A DNA stretch of 64,000 nucleotides from Ixodes scapularis (taxonomy: Eukaryota > Arthropoda > Arachnida > Ixodida > Ixodidae). The notes beneath the pieces were generated by a model. It was not told where the DNA came from. It worked only from the letters and a program-made list of their open reading frames with translations, and made no database searches. The translations under genes and the position numbers were made by a program. The stretch is taken from assembly GCF_016920785.2 (NCBI RefSeq), contig NW_024609857.1, positions 77,187,570 through 77,251,569 of the forward strand, in the 5' to 3' direction. Positions within the stretch are counted from its first letter, which is position 1. Each line of letters starts with the position of its first letter. This document shows, in pieces, positions 54,564-64,000 of the stretch.

Positions 54564-55362
54564 CTTTCGAGAGGAGCCGCAGCACCTAACGAAGGGTACC
54601 ACCGTGGGCCACATCGAGGAGCTTCAGGCGCCAGCCGTGGTCACCGCAATCTCCGAGGAAACCTCGTCGCCACAGCAGAAGAGCACGACGCCGCCGCCGC
54701 TCGACATCGACCCAGAGCTCCCAGCTCTGAAGCGCCGGCAACTGGTTCACCTCCTCGCCGAATACAGTGACTGTTTTGCCACGACATCGAAAGTTCGCCA
54801 AACACCAATGGCGAAACATCGCATTATTACTGACGACGACGCACTCCCTGTCCACCAGTCGCCCTATCGAGTCTCCTTAAAGGAAAGGAAAGTGATTCAA
54901 GATCAAGTCCAGGGGATGCTCGACGACGACATCATTCAACCCTCAAGAAGTCCATGGGCGTCCCCAGTCGTCCTTGTAAAGAAGAAGGATGGGACCCTGC
55001 GGTTCTGCTTGGACTATCGTCGACTGAACGCTGTGACGAAGAAGGATGTCTATCCGCTCCCCCGCATCGACGATACGTTGGACCGACTGCGCCACTCCCG
55101 ATATTTTTCGTCGATGTACCTGAAGAGTGGTTACTGGCAGATTGAAGTCGACGAGCGTGACCGGGAGAAAACTGCCTTCGTCACTCCCGACGGACTGTAC
55201 GAATTCAAAGTGATGCCGTTCGGACTTTGTACAGCACCAGCCACCTTCCAGCGCGTCATGGACACCGTGCTGGCAGGTCTGAAATGGCAGAGCTGCCTCG
55301 TCTACCTGGACGATGTCGTGGTATTCTCACGAGATTTCGACGAACACCTCAGACGACTTTGA
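54529..55362 (+). pseudogene. Gypsy element 2 reverse transcriptase
   Basis: From the hairpin segment the frame runs through LTKGTTVGHIEELQ into the RT domain: QTPMAKHRIITDDDALPVHQ, SRSPWASPVVLVKKKDGTLR, FCLDYRRLNAVTKKDVYPLP, FSSMYLKSGYWQIEVDERDR (motif A, Met-Tyr-Leu-Lys where D.L.SGY is usual), VMPFGLCTAPATFQRVMDTV and YLDDVVVFSRDFDEHLRRL (YLDD catalytic pair). It stops at TGA 55,360-55,362, and the same frame continues from 55,363 without loss. The expected first catalytic Asp of motif A is replaced by Tyr. Confidence 0.92.
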
Positions 55363-55365
55363 GCC

Positions 55366-57432
55366 GTGCTTCAAGGCATCAAGACTGCCGGCCTGTCACT
55401 CAAGCCAACAAAGTGTCGGTTCGCCTATGGGGAACTAAAGTTCCTCGGCCACGTCGTGAACAACAAAGGTGTTCTACCTGACCCCGAGAAGACCCGCGCC
55501 GTGGCTGCATTTTCGCCGCCGTCTGACAAAAAGGCAGTAAGAAGATTTCTCGAACTCTGTGCCTATTACAGGCGCTTTGTTCGAGACTTCGCCAAACTAT
55601 CCGCACCGCTGACACACCTCACGAAGGACGCCGTAAAGTTCGAGTGGACAGAAGAACACCAAAGGTCATTCGACGAGCTCAAACGAAGACTCCAGACGCC
55701 CCCGATTCTTGGCCATTTCGACCAGTTTGCTGAAACCGAGATCCACACCGACGCCAGTAACACCGGACCGGGTGCTGTACTAGTCCAAGTGCAGGACGGC
55801 GCAGAGCGAGTTATCGCTTACGCAAGTCGGACGCTGTCTAACGCGGAGACGAACTATTCAACGACTGAAAAGGAGTGCCTCGCTGTCGTCTGGGCAATAA
55901 CAAAGTTTCGCCCATATTTGTATGGAAGTCCTTTTCGCGTGGTCACAGACCACCATTCGCTCTGCTGGCTGGCGAATCTGAAGGACCCCTTCGGACGCCT
56001 CGCTCGGTGGAGCCTACGACTGCAGGAGTTCGACATGACTGTGGTGTACAAGTCCGGCCGGAAGCACAATGATGCCGACTGCCTGTCGAGGGCCCCAGTC
56101 GAGGCCGGTCCTTCCTGCACCAAAGAGGACGACGATGAGTGTTTCCTCGGCGCTCTGGATGTCAGCGACATGGCAGCACTCCAGCGAGACGACCCTGAGC
56201 TGCGAGCACTCATCGAGCACCTAGAGGGACAAGGAAGCGCCGTTCCGCGCGGTTTTGTACGAACACTACCAACCTTCTCCATCCGACAAGGTGCGCTTTA
56301 CAAGGAGAATTTCAGCGACAACAGCACTGCGTGGCTGTTGGTGGTCCCTTCCAGTCTTCAAGAAGAAATTTTTCAAGCCTGCCACGATGACCCGACGGCG
56401 GGACACCTTGGTTACAGCAGGACTCTTGCCAGGATACGCGAAAAGTACTACTGGCCCAAGCTTGCGAAGACAGTGCACCACTACACCCGATCTTGCCAAG
56501 ATTGTCAACGACGGAAGAAGCCACCGACGAGACCGGCAGGACTTCTTCAGCCTATTGCGTCGCCATCTGCTCCCTTCCAGCAACTCGGTATGGATTTACT
56601 CGGACCTTTCCCACCGTTGACGCAAGGAAACCTATGGATCATCGTCGCAACCGATTATCTCACGCGGTACGCCGAGACAAAAGCCCTTCCATCAGGAACG
56701 GCTGTTGAAGTCGCGAAGTTTTTCATCGAGTCCATTGTCCTCCGGCACGGCGCCCCTGAAGTCCTCATCACAGACCGTGGATCTTCGTTCATGGCCCAGC
56801 TGACGCAAGAGATCCTTCGCCTCAGTGGCACCCGCCATCGTCGAACCACTGCATACCACCCGCAGACCAACGGGCTGACCGAGCGACTCAACAAGACAAT
56901 CGCCGATATGATCTCTATGTACGTCGACGTAGAGCACAAGACGTGGGACGAGGTGTTGCCCTACGTCACGTTCGCCTACAATACGGCGGTTCAGGAGACC
57001 ACTGGATTTACCCCTTTCCAGCTGGTACATGGTCGGAAGGTAACGGCCATGCTGGACGCAATGCTACCCCATGAGCCTTCTTACAATGAGAGCGACGACG
57101 CCCAGGCGGTTGCTCAACGCGCCGAAGAAGTCCGCCAGCTCGCCCGACTCATGATTCAAGACCAGCAACGCGTCGACGCGGGCCGCTACAACCTTCGTCG
57201 CAGGGACGTTCATTTCCAGCCCGGAGACAGGGTGTGGGTGTGGACGCCCATCCGTCGCCGCGGCCTCAGTGAGAAACTGCTGAGACGGTACTTTGGACCA
57301 TACAAGGTACTTCGTCGCCTCGGCGAGCTGAACTACGAGGTGATGCCCGACGGAACTCGGACTTCGTCACGCCGCCCTCCACGACCGGAAGTCGTCCACG
57401 TCGTGCGACTGAAGCCGTACTACGCTCGATAG
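55366..57432 (+). pseudogene. Gypsy element 2 RNase H and integrase
   Basis: 688 codons in frame with RT, after the TGA. Order: RT connection (FLGHVVNNKGVLPDPEKTRA), RNase H (EIHTDASNTGPGAVLVQVQD at about residue 130, then TTEKECLAVVWAITKFRPYL, TDHHSLCWL, HNDADCLSRAP), integrase zinc domain (HDDPTAGHLGYSRTLARIRE, then CQDCQRR), catalytic core (QQLGMDLLGPF, LITDRGSSFM, HPQTNGLTERLNK, giving the complete D,D,E set), and a GPY/F-type module (RRYFGPYKVLRRLGELNYEV). It ends 114 bp before the 3' LTR. Sequence within it is uninterrupted, so integrase could be intact if expressed. Confidence 0.94.
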
Positions 57433-57530
57433 GACTGTGGACCTCATGTGTTCCAAATGACTCTTTAGTTTACCGTTCTTTTTATTTGCTTTGTTTTGTT
57501 TTTGGGTTGCATCGGGACGATTCACTTTTT

Positions 57531-57543
57531 AAAGGGGGGGGAG
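57531..57543 (+). other. Polypurine tract of gypsy element 2
   Basis: AAAGGGGGGGGAG directly before the 3' LTR; primes plus-strand DNA synthesis in LTR elements. Confidence 0.85.
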
Positions 57544-57546
57544 TAA

Positions 57547-57965
57547 TGCCGCGCGCGCAGCTGGCCAAGTAGGCAGCGCGCGCGTGGCCTAACGGTTATC
57601 GCGCTTGCTTTCCACGATGAAAGCCAGGGTTCGATTCCTGGCCGTGGAGGCACATTTTTGTTGACTCTGTAAAGTAATGTTCTGGTAAATTCGAGAAGCA
57701 TGTTGCTTGTTCGAGCTCAGAATGTTCTACACGCCGAACCTTCTACGCCGATTATTCCAGAAGTCCACACGTGTACATAAGTGGCTCCGCGTGACAATCT
57801 GCAGTCAGTCTCGCCCCAGCGTTCGACTCTGCTGTCACGCCGACTTCGACGCCCGCGACGCTCTGTTATTACCTTTTGTACCCTTTTTATTTTTGGCACA
57901 AGTTCGCCACATTAAACGTTTATTTCTTCTTGTTCATTTATTGTTTTTGGTCACCACCCGCGACA
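57547..57965 (+). repeat. 3' LTR of gypsy element 2
   Basis: Copy of 52,027-52,445 with C to A at 57,762 and T to C at 57,962 as the differences I see. It contains the same tRNA-like head. Confidence 0.96.
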
Positions 57966-58600
57966 ATATCCATAATTTAATAAAAGATTATCAATATATT
58001 GTTCGAGTGTCTTGACTGTTTCCTGCAGGCAGTGAACTACCGATTTCAAGAGGAAGCAGTTCATCCACCTTGGCAGAGTGTGAGCAGAGTGTCAACGATC
58101 GCCTTCGGAGAGACCATCAGGTCCAACTTGGTATTGGTCGCACCGAGAAGTTCTTCGGATGCACACATACCTTGGGGGTTTCTTAGACAGGCTTCCCTGC
58201 GTCCAATTTCAGTAGGCAGAATGGCGAGACCGGCAGTGCCACGTCTATCTCTCCATTTGGTTCATCGTGCCGTACGTTGATTCTTTTATCCAGGCACAAG
58301 ACCCTAAATAATAAAGGCTCTTGCAGGCTCCACACGGGTCATGCATTTTCCGTCAGATGGGGCAGGTTTCAAGCACACCGAACAGTCACCGGGAGGATTC
58401 GTAGCGGGCGGAGCAGGCCTACCGGTGAAGCCGGCGTCCGATGAAGGTTTTTAAGCGAGGCTTCTGCTCGAGATGAAGTCTGGGGTTCGCTTAAGTCACA
58501 GACGACTTACTGGATACATATGTCTCGAGATATAGTGATTACCAGTGGAAATTTGCAGAGCAGTCGTGATGGAATTGCCGCTGTTGGGAACTTCTTGTTT
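57966..58600 (-). pseudogene. LINE 4 ORF1, N-terminal part
   Basis: Continuation of the split LINE on the minus strand. The text rejoins that at 52,022 across the ATAT duplication. About 58,420-58,330 can be read as a Cys-containing segment (CSVCLKPAPSDGKC) like the N-terminal Cys motif of some ORF1 proteins. Frames are broken. The 5' end of the LINE is not defined. Confidence 0.55.
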
Positions 58601-59092
58601 CTTGATTGATTCTTTCTTAATTATAGATACTAATAATATATAATACTAATAATATTTATAATAATTAACACTGCAACCGTATTTTCAGGACTATAGTTCG
58701 CGGACTATACATGTTTAGAAGTTGAAATTTTAGTCGGTGCGGTCTATCTACGCGTGTGGACTGTACAGGAATTTTGTTTTTCAAGATCGTTCATCATGAG
58801 GAGACGAGACGCATTTTGTGATTAAAAGAGTATGTTAATGATAATTTATCTATATTATAGGCTTCTGTGTAAGCTAAGAAATCAGACCTTTGTCAAGGTG
58901 TGCCGCGTATGAGAAGATTTTCCTGTCGACTAAGCACCAGGTGCGGACTGCGCACTAGGTGGGGACTATGCACCGGGTGTAGACTATCTAAGCAAAAACT
59001 TTTATTTTTGACCCCAAACTCGCCCCTGCGGAGTCGTACTACACACCGGGTGCGGACTATAGTCCGAAAAATACGGTACTACCAGGGAGTCA
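58601..59092. other. Stretch with GGTGCGGACTA-type repeats
   Basis: About 58,735-59,080 holds several imperfect copies of GCGGACTAT with CACCGGGTG or CACTAGGTG spacers. Function unknown. Confidence 0.5.
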
Positions 59093-60219
59093 CACCGTAA
59101 CCGTAACCGAAACCGGAAACCGTTTAGGAACAAAATTTTTTCAGTAACAGTCACCGCAACGAAACCATTATTTGAAATTTATAAAAACCGTAACCGTAAC
59201 CGTAAATTATATACCGGTGACCCATATTAGAGAGTTTTAGCAGTTCGTTTTTTCGCCCCGATAACGATACCTTCTCTACAGTCCGGCGGCCTTGGGCATG
59301 CATCGTATCGTTATCGGAAGTCGCTATCAGGGTGAAAAATCGATCTGCGAAAACTCTCTATTAACCGATATTAACCGAAAACTAAAATATTAGTTTTACT
59401 GCAGAATGATTTCGAGGCGATCCTAGTGCTGAGCCCAAAGTCGACGCGCGCGTGACAGCGACTGTCCGCGTTCGGCGACCGCGGAGTCGCTGCTCGTTGC
59501 ATCTTCTATTTCGCGGAGATCTGCTACAGCGAAGTTGACCAGTCACTTGTAACAAATTACAGCACTTAAAGTAGCCAGTGGACGCGGAAAGCATTACAAA
59601 AGAAAGATTTAATTTCGGAGCACACGAAACATAGCTGTGATGTTGCCCTTTAAAATTATGCAAACAAAACTCGAACCGAAAGTGGTCTCGGCTCCCTGTC
59701 ATGACGGCCAGAAACGGCCCGAATACCATGAAAGTGCATACTGTTCTTCCAGCACGCAGTGGGAACTTTCCCAGGGTTGTTTACAAACGTTGGAAAACAA
59801 CAAAGTGGCGACATTTATTTTTATTGTATAGACTGCTAAGATACCCGGTTAGCAATGGTAACATGTATGCTTGGGTATCAAACTATATCATGCAAAAATA
59901 TGTAATGAACAAGCGTCGAAGCTAGAAACGTGTGCAACTTTTGACCGATTAGAAGTACTAAAATTGTTTTTAGTTGGTGTTGTGAATGTCCCGTTGTATC
60001 AAATCTGGGACTACTTTAAATCGCTTATAATAAAACGGCTGTCTAGCAATTCAATAAAACAAATTATGGGAGAAACCGGATGACAACGGTTTTTAGGAAC
60101 GTTTAACCGGTAACCGAAACCGTTAAACATAAAACCGAAAAAAAATCCAAACGAAAGCGATGTCAACAGGAAACGGTAACCGTAACAGAAACGTTATATT
60201 TTTTCGGCTTGAGTCCCTG
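59093..60219. mobile_element. hAT-type non-autonomous element
   Basis: The left end CAGGGAGTCACACCGTAACCG and the right end CGGCTTGAGTCCCTG are inverted. Both are followed by dense CCGTAACCG/CGGTTACGG subterminal repeats, a typical hAT layout. Right flank ACCACTAC and left flank GGTACTAC share ACTAC, but the right flank is microsatellite, so the duplication is uncertain. No transposase. A small TIR element is nested at 59,228-59,362. Confidence 0.65.
59228..59362. mobile_element. Nested 130-bp MITE
   Basis: TAGAGAGTTTTAGCAGTTCG at the left pairs with CGATCTGCGAAAACTCTCTA at the right. An inner CCGATAACGATA/TATCGTTATCGG pair adds to the palindrome. It interrupts the CCGTAACC repeats of the surrounding element. 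TA or TTA at both edges may be the target site. Confidence 0.75.
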
Positions 60220-60220
60220 A

Positions 60221-60273
60221 CCACTACTACTACTACTACTACTACTACGACAACAACAACAACAACAACAACA

Positions 60274-60306
<33 letters not shown>

Positions 60307-60332
60307 GCTACTAAAATAATAATAATTTATTG
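60221..60332. repeat. (CTA)n-(CAA)n-(CTA)n compound microsatellite
   Basis: Long trinucleotide runs, ending in AATAATAAT. They create meaningless poly-Thr and poly-Ser open frames. Confidence 0.97.
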
Positions 60333-62280
60333 CATATCCAAATAAACTAATACAGAAATAGAACCCGCCAAAGCCGCATTTTGTTTTTTCGCAGTGCCTG
60401 GCTGACAGCAGAACGTGTCCCAAAAAAAAGATCTGTGAATAAGAAACCATAGTAAAAAAACCTTTTCATAGTATAACACGTTCTCATTATAGGATAATGC
60501 TACTCAAAACCCCTTTCAGCTTGTATTTGGAGTTCGCAATCAGAACTCAGGACGTAAGTTTCTTAAAAAATTCTGGGACATAGCATATGCGAATTCTTTT
60601 TCCATATCTCGGGGAACACGGAGAAGTCCGAAAGCGGGTTAGGAATTAGATCATGTGCAGGAACGTAGGGGGTCTTAAAAGGGCTAGACCAAAAATACCT
60701 ATGTGCAGTCGTTTTGAACGGCAGTGAATTAAAACCGGGCAGAAGTAATGTCTTAATCGCGCCTATGTCCTTTCCTATGCGTAGATCGTAGGAAACACTT
60801 TTTTAACGAAAAATGCAAAATTGAATTTATTCTACTTTGCCAACATAGAACACAATGAACATACACACTTATGTCATATCGAAGTATACCATAACGTAAA
60901 GCATTTACAACAATTTTACGAACTGATAAGGGCATATAATATCGTGTAATATGTAGCAAATAAGATAGTGCGCGAAGTTCCTTGCAGACGTGGCAAGGTG
61001 GGAGTTCCACGCAAGGTCACAGTCGAACAACAGTAGGAGGTACTTCACTGTGGATGTGTATTTCACTGGTTCACAAGAAAACGATAAGCAAACAGACGTA
61101 TCTAGCAATTAAGGATAAGTTGGTATAACTTTCTTAAAGGGTTTTGAAAACAAATAAGTTGCGTTTCCGAGCAATTACAAAGAATTAAATTCGCTGCAAA
61201 CCAGCCCATAGTTTTAGTCACCACACCCTCCAAAGAAGATATCGCACCTGGATAGCTTAATGCCGTAAATAAAAAACAGTGTCGTCTGCACATTGAAGTG
61301 ACGAAAACTGCACAGCACTGTAAAGGTCATTTGCAAAAATATTAAATAATAAGGGACTCGGAACAGAGCCCTGCGGAAAACCGACTTTGAGTTTTGAAAA
61401 TATGCTCTGCAACTGGCCAATCGAAACGCAATGACGTCTGTCCTGTAGAGAGGTTTCGAGTAGTACAAGAAAAATTTTTAAAAATCATACCCGCGAAAGT
61501 TTTGTTATCAACAGTCTGGCATACACTGTCCAATACCTTACTTACGTCCAAAAAGAGCATGCAAGCAATTTGACCTCAAGGAGCGTTTGCTTACCTGGAC
61601 CCTGGATGAAACAATACTGATAAGGCGACAAAACGCTATGCCTTTCTATGACACTCGTGTTAGTTGACCATAAACGTTTTTCTAACCTTGATAATAGAAG
61701 TTACGATTGAAATAAGCCGATAATGTTCTATGCCTTTACGCGCCCCACCTTTAAAAAGTGGAGTAACTACCGCCGTTTTCACAGTAATGGGTGGGACTCC
61801 ACTCTAGAAAATGTTATTTAGAAATGAAAGCAAAGCATTTGATATTGTGTCAAAATGTCCGTGTAAATTATGATTGAAATGCCGTCTGTACCTCGGGATT
61901 AATTCGACTTAATGTAAAGACAATTGACCTGAGTTCATTTTTAGAATAAGAAGGCAAAAGCGCTGGCCCAATACACTATTTAGTACAGTGCGCGAGTCTG
62001 GATGTTGTCTCGCGGTACCTGTCACCCGAGAAAAAAGTCACTGAAATTATTAGCAACACATTTCCCGTCAGACGAAAATGTGATAATAAATATCTGTTGG
62101 TAGTCATTGTCGTCGTTGCACCACTTAGATTGTTGACCAAAGACCAGGTTGCTTTGATGTTAAAACGGGAGTCCCTAACTCTGTTAAGGAAGTGAATACG
62201 TTTGGCACATTGTATCATGGCATTCACCTTGTTTCTGCACTGTACGTCAACCGGAGCACGTTAAAGCAGTGGGGACCACC
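60310..62280 (-). mobile_element. LINE 3 (APE-type), 5' truncated
   Basis: Minus strand. AATAAATTATTATTATTTTA (60,334-60,310) looks like a polyadenylation signal with an (ATT)n tail at the 3' end. ORF2 RT pieces follow upstream to about 62,230. No endonuclease is recognisable. Confidence 0.75.
60753..62230 (-). pseudogene. LINE 3 ORF2 reverse transcriptase remnants
   Basis: Minus strand, several frames. 62,227-61,976 is the segment before RT (RDSRFNIKATWSLVNNLSGA). 61,560 reads MLFLDVSKVLDSVCQTV (motif A). About 61,380-61,270 reads decayed motifs B and C (the YADD region as CADDT-like text across a frameshift). 61,108-60,905 reads TVKYLLLLFDCDLAWNSHLA, the segment after motif D, and 61,010-60,753 reads thumb sequence (YYMPLSVRKIVVNALRYGIL). 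Too many breaks for any activity. Confidence 0.8.
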
Positions 62281-62571
62281 TTGATTGCGCCCAACACAAG
62301 TATTTTTCCTTGATTGCAGCCAGTATTTCAGCAGACGTCCATTTTTACCTGCTTTAGGTTGTAAAAATTTTACAGTACGCGTAGCCATCTGCCTGAAAGT
62401 TTTAAGCTGTGCTACACATATATTTATCTATAAGCGGGAGCTACAGTTTGCACAAACATGTCCCAAATATACTGAGTCACCAGTTTATCAAAGCCCTTGT
62501 GGTCAACGCTGGAAACTTCCCTTTCAAAACTGACTGGGGTCGACTGACCGAATAACTGCGTTAAAGAACAA
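62281..62571. other. Unassigned stretch
   Basis: Nothing recognised between LINE 3 and the SINE palindrome. Confidence 0.3.
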
Positions 62572-62734
62572 CATATGAAATAGTTATGATTATAATGCAA
62601 TTAAATGCAAAGGTGCAAGCGAGCTGGACAAGAATGACGAAAATAATCCCTGGAGAAGGGAAACAAGAGGGACAAAGGACAAACATAGATCTCCAAACAC
62701 AGCTAGGTGACTGGTGAGCGACCGAAAAAATCCG

Positions 62735-62804
62735 CCTGGTCCGGGTATCGAACCCGGGACCTCTCTATTAGAGGTGGAGCGCTCTACCAATTGAGCTAAC
62801 CAGG
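62735..62804 (-). mobile_element. Ruka-like SINE copy 1, tRNA head
   Basis: Minus strand tRNA-like head with a closed acceptor stem (CCTGGTT/GACCAGG), perfect A and B boxes and a TCT at the anticodon position. The body runs to 62,585 on the minus strand. Confidence 0.85.
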
Positions 62805-63038
62805 GGTTAGACATCAGTAGAGCAAACGGGTTTTATCAGCCGCCACCAGTCTAACACCAACAAGGGTGAAGCTTGCAATTTTTAAGGTTATGATTATAAT
62901 GCAATTAAATGCAAAAGTGCAAGCGAGCTGGACAAGAATGACGAAAATAATCCCTGGAGAAGGGGAACAAGAGGGACAAAGGACAAACATAAATCTCCAA
63001 ACACATCTAGGTGACTGGTGAGCGACCGAAAAAATCCG

Positions 63039-63108
63039 CCTGGTCCGGGTATCGAACCCGGGACCTCTCTATTACAGGTGGAGCGCTCTACCAATTGAGC
63101 TAACCAGG
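63039..63108 (-). mobile_element. Ruka-like SINE copy 2, tRNA head
   Basis: Same head as copy 1 with TGT at the anticodon position. Body to about 62,885 on the minus strand. Confidence 0.85.
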
Positions 63109-63203
63109 GGTTAGACATCAGCAGACAAATCGCAAGCTTCACCCTTGTTGGTGTTAGACTGGTGGCGGCTGATAAAACCCGTTTGCTCTACTGATGTCTA
63201 ACC

Positions 63204-63273
63204 CCTGGTTAGCTCAATTGGTAGAGCGCTCCACCTCTAATAGAGAGGTCCCGGGTTCGATACCCGGACCAGG
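63204..63273 (+). mobile_element. Ruka-like SINE copy 3, tRNA head
   Basis: Plus strand, TCT at the anticodon position like copy 1. The full body ends near 63,427 with GCATTATAATCATAACC. Confidence 0.85.
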
Positions 63274-63507
63274 CGGATTGTTTCGGTCGCTCACCAGTCA
63301 CCTAGCTGTGTTTGGAGATTTATGTTTGTCCTTTGTCCCTCTTGTTCCCCTTCTCCAGGGATTATTTTCGTCATTCTTGTCCAGCTCGCTTGCACTTTTG
63401 CATTTAATTGCATTATAATCATAACCTTAAAAATTGCAAGCTTCACCCTTGTTGGTGTTAGACTGGTGGCGGCTGATAAAACCCGTTTGCTCTACTGATG
63501 TCTAACC

Positions 63508-63577
63508 CCTGGTTAGCTCAATTGGTAGAGCGCTCCACCTGTAATAGAGAGGTCCCGGGTTCGATACCCGGACCAGG
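63508..63577 (+). mobile_element. Ruka-like SINE copy 4, tRNA head, truncated body
   Basis: Plus strand, TGT at the anticodon position like copy 2. The body stops at TTTTCGTCAT, at the right direct repeat. Confidence 0.85.
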
Positions 63578-63688
63578 CGGATTTTTTCGGTCGCTCACCA
63601 GTCACCTAGCTGTGTTTGGAGATTTATGTTTGTCCTCTGTCCCTCTTGTTCCCCTTCTCCAGGGATTATTTTCGTCATATGAAATAGT

Positions 63689-64000
63689 GGTCAGGAAGCT
63701 CTGTTTCTACTTTTGCAGGCTTAATATCCGAGTTCTGCGCTAGAATATTTAGGTGATCGATGCCAGATACAGGAAAGCTTGCCAGATAAAAAATTTCTCT
63801 TTGTGGCTTTACGAATTTTAGTGTCTTGTCCCCATTTACAAACGACGTCAAGGAAGTCTGCAACTATAGCTTTTGTATGACGAAGTATATTATTATTAAT
63901 ATTTCTAACCACAGATACACGTTCTTCTTTAGAAAGGGATGAAAACGCGGAATCATGTTCAGCCAATAATGAACGACCATTGCAGCACGAAGGCCAATAG
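63689..64000 (-). other. Unrecognised coding-like stretch at window end
   Basis: A minus-strand frame from 63,966 to 63,721 (81 codons, HDSAFSSLSKEERVSVVRNI, then AIVADFLDVVCKWGQDTKIR) has ordinary amino-acid composition. It is cut by the SINE composite on one side and nears the window edge on the other. I do not recognise a family; it may be part of another retroelement. Confidence 0.35.

Larger units (their letters stand above)
52023..57969 (+). mobile_element. Young full-length Ty3/gypsy element, defective ORFs
   Basis: LTRs at 52,027-52,445 and 57,547-57,965 (419 bp, TG...CA) differ at only about two positions, so the insertion is recent. The 4-bp target duplication ATAT is at 52,023-52,026 and 57,966-57,969. 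Order: LTR, primer site, gag, protease, RT, RNase H, integrase, purine tract, LTR. Despite its youth the coding part has a shifted gag end, a frameshift after protease, two tandem hairpins before RT and a TGA inside RT. The host site is LINE 4 ORF1. Confidence 0.96.
49473..58600 (-). mobile_element. LINE 4 (APE-type), split by gypsy element 2
   Basis: Minus-strand ORF2 and ORF1 pieces run from RT motif B at 49,480 up to the ORF1 coiled coil at about 51,975. The gypsy element (52,027-57,965) breaks ORF1, and LINE sequence resumes at 57,966. The 3' side is truncated by the TIR fragment. Confidence 0.8.
62572..63688. mobile_element. Palindromic four-copy SINE composite with 13-bp TSD
   Basis: CATATGAAATAGT is repeated exactly at 62,572-62,584 and 63,676-63,688. 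Between lie four Ruka-like SINEs in the order minus, minus, plus, plus, with tails outward and joined by a 76-bp linker (AGACTGGTGGCGGCTGATAA). The last copy is cut within its body. Copies are nearly identical to one another, so the composite is young. Confidence 0.93.

Noticed and set aside
60160..60450. Open frames encoding poly-Thr or poly-Ser tracts
   Set aside because: They are produced by the compound trinucleotide microsatellite.
62735..63577. Functional tRNA genes in the SINE array
   Set aside because: The heads fold well, but they are joined to SINE bodies, vary at the anticodon (TCT or TGT), and recur as dispersed, decayed copies at 8.1-9.1 kb. They are SINE heads.
1..64000. CRISPR arrays, rRNA genes, bacterial operons
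   Set aside because: No regularly spaced repeats with unique spacers, no rRNA motifs and no compact gene strings are present; the content is eukaryotic repeat DNA.

Overview
The window looks like nuclear DNA of a hard tick (Ixodidae). The evidence is a tRNA-derived SINE closely resembling the ixodid Ruka family, and a mix of Ty3/gypsy, APE-type LINE, Penelope, hAT and mariner elements typical of tick intergenic DNA. The species cannot be read from the sequence. I find no convincing host protein-coding gene, no rRNA, no functional tRNA and no CRISPR array. Almost every protein I recognise belongs to a mobile element, and most are broken.

Layout: 1-3.3 kb is one copy of a diverged duplication whose partner lies at 27.1-31.2 kb. 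3.6-5.3 kb holds TIR, LINE ORF1 and Penelope-end fragments. 6.8-7.2 kb is a solo LTR (minus) with a tRNA-like head. 8.1-9.15 kb is a head-to-head array of old SINEs. 9.7-13.6 kb is an old gypsy element with both LTRs and a 5-bp target duplication. It sits at the edge of a block (13.6-16.4 kb) that recurs at 48.1-49.3 kb. 17.1-20.4 kb is a tandem duplication of a dead mariner, followed by a palindromic MITE. 21.2-25.4 kb holds two neighbouring hAT elements, one with a third nested in it. 26.2-27.05 kb is the 3' part of a Penelope element. 28.65-29.42 kb is a foldback element with a 10-bp target duplication, inside the second copy of the first duplication.

36.05-37.55 kb is a LINE 3' end (minus). 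38.25-42.7 kb is a LINE (plus) interrupted by a second Penelope fragment. 44.6-45.4 kb is a TIR element with a G-rich CACGTG minisatellite. 46.4-46.7 kb is another solo LTR with a tRNA-like head. 47.7-48.1 kb is a LINE ORF1 fragment. 49.5-58.6 kb is a LINE (minus) split by a young full-length gypsy element (52,027-57,965). 59.1-60.2 kb is a hAT-type element with a nested MITE. 60.3-62.3 kb is another LINE (minus). 62.58-63.68 kb is a palindromic array of four SINE copies.

The most interesting observations are these. (1) Three diverged LTRs each carry a tRNA-like head with A-box and B-box motifs at the same spacing, so they may combine Pol III and Pol II promoters. This resembles the plant Cassandra elements, which carry 5S rRNA in their LTRs. 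(2) A four-SINE palindrome is flanked by one 13-bp direct repeat, so it appears to have inserted as a single unit. (3) Perfect short-loop hairpins have been written into retroelement coding sequence, most strikingly two in tandem between protease and RT of an otherwise young gypsy copy, which suggests template-switch mutation.
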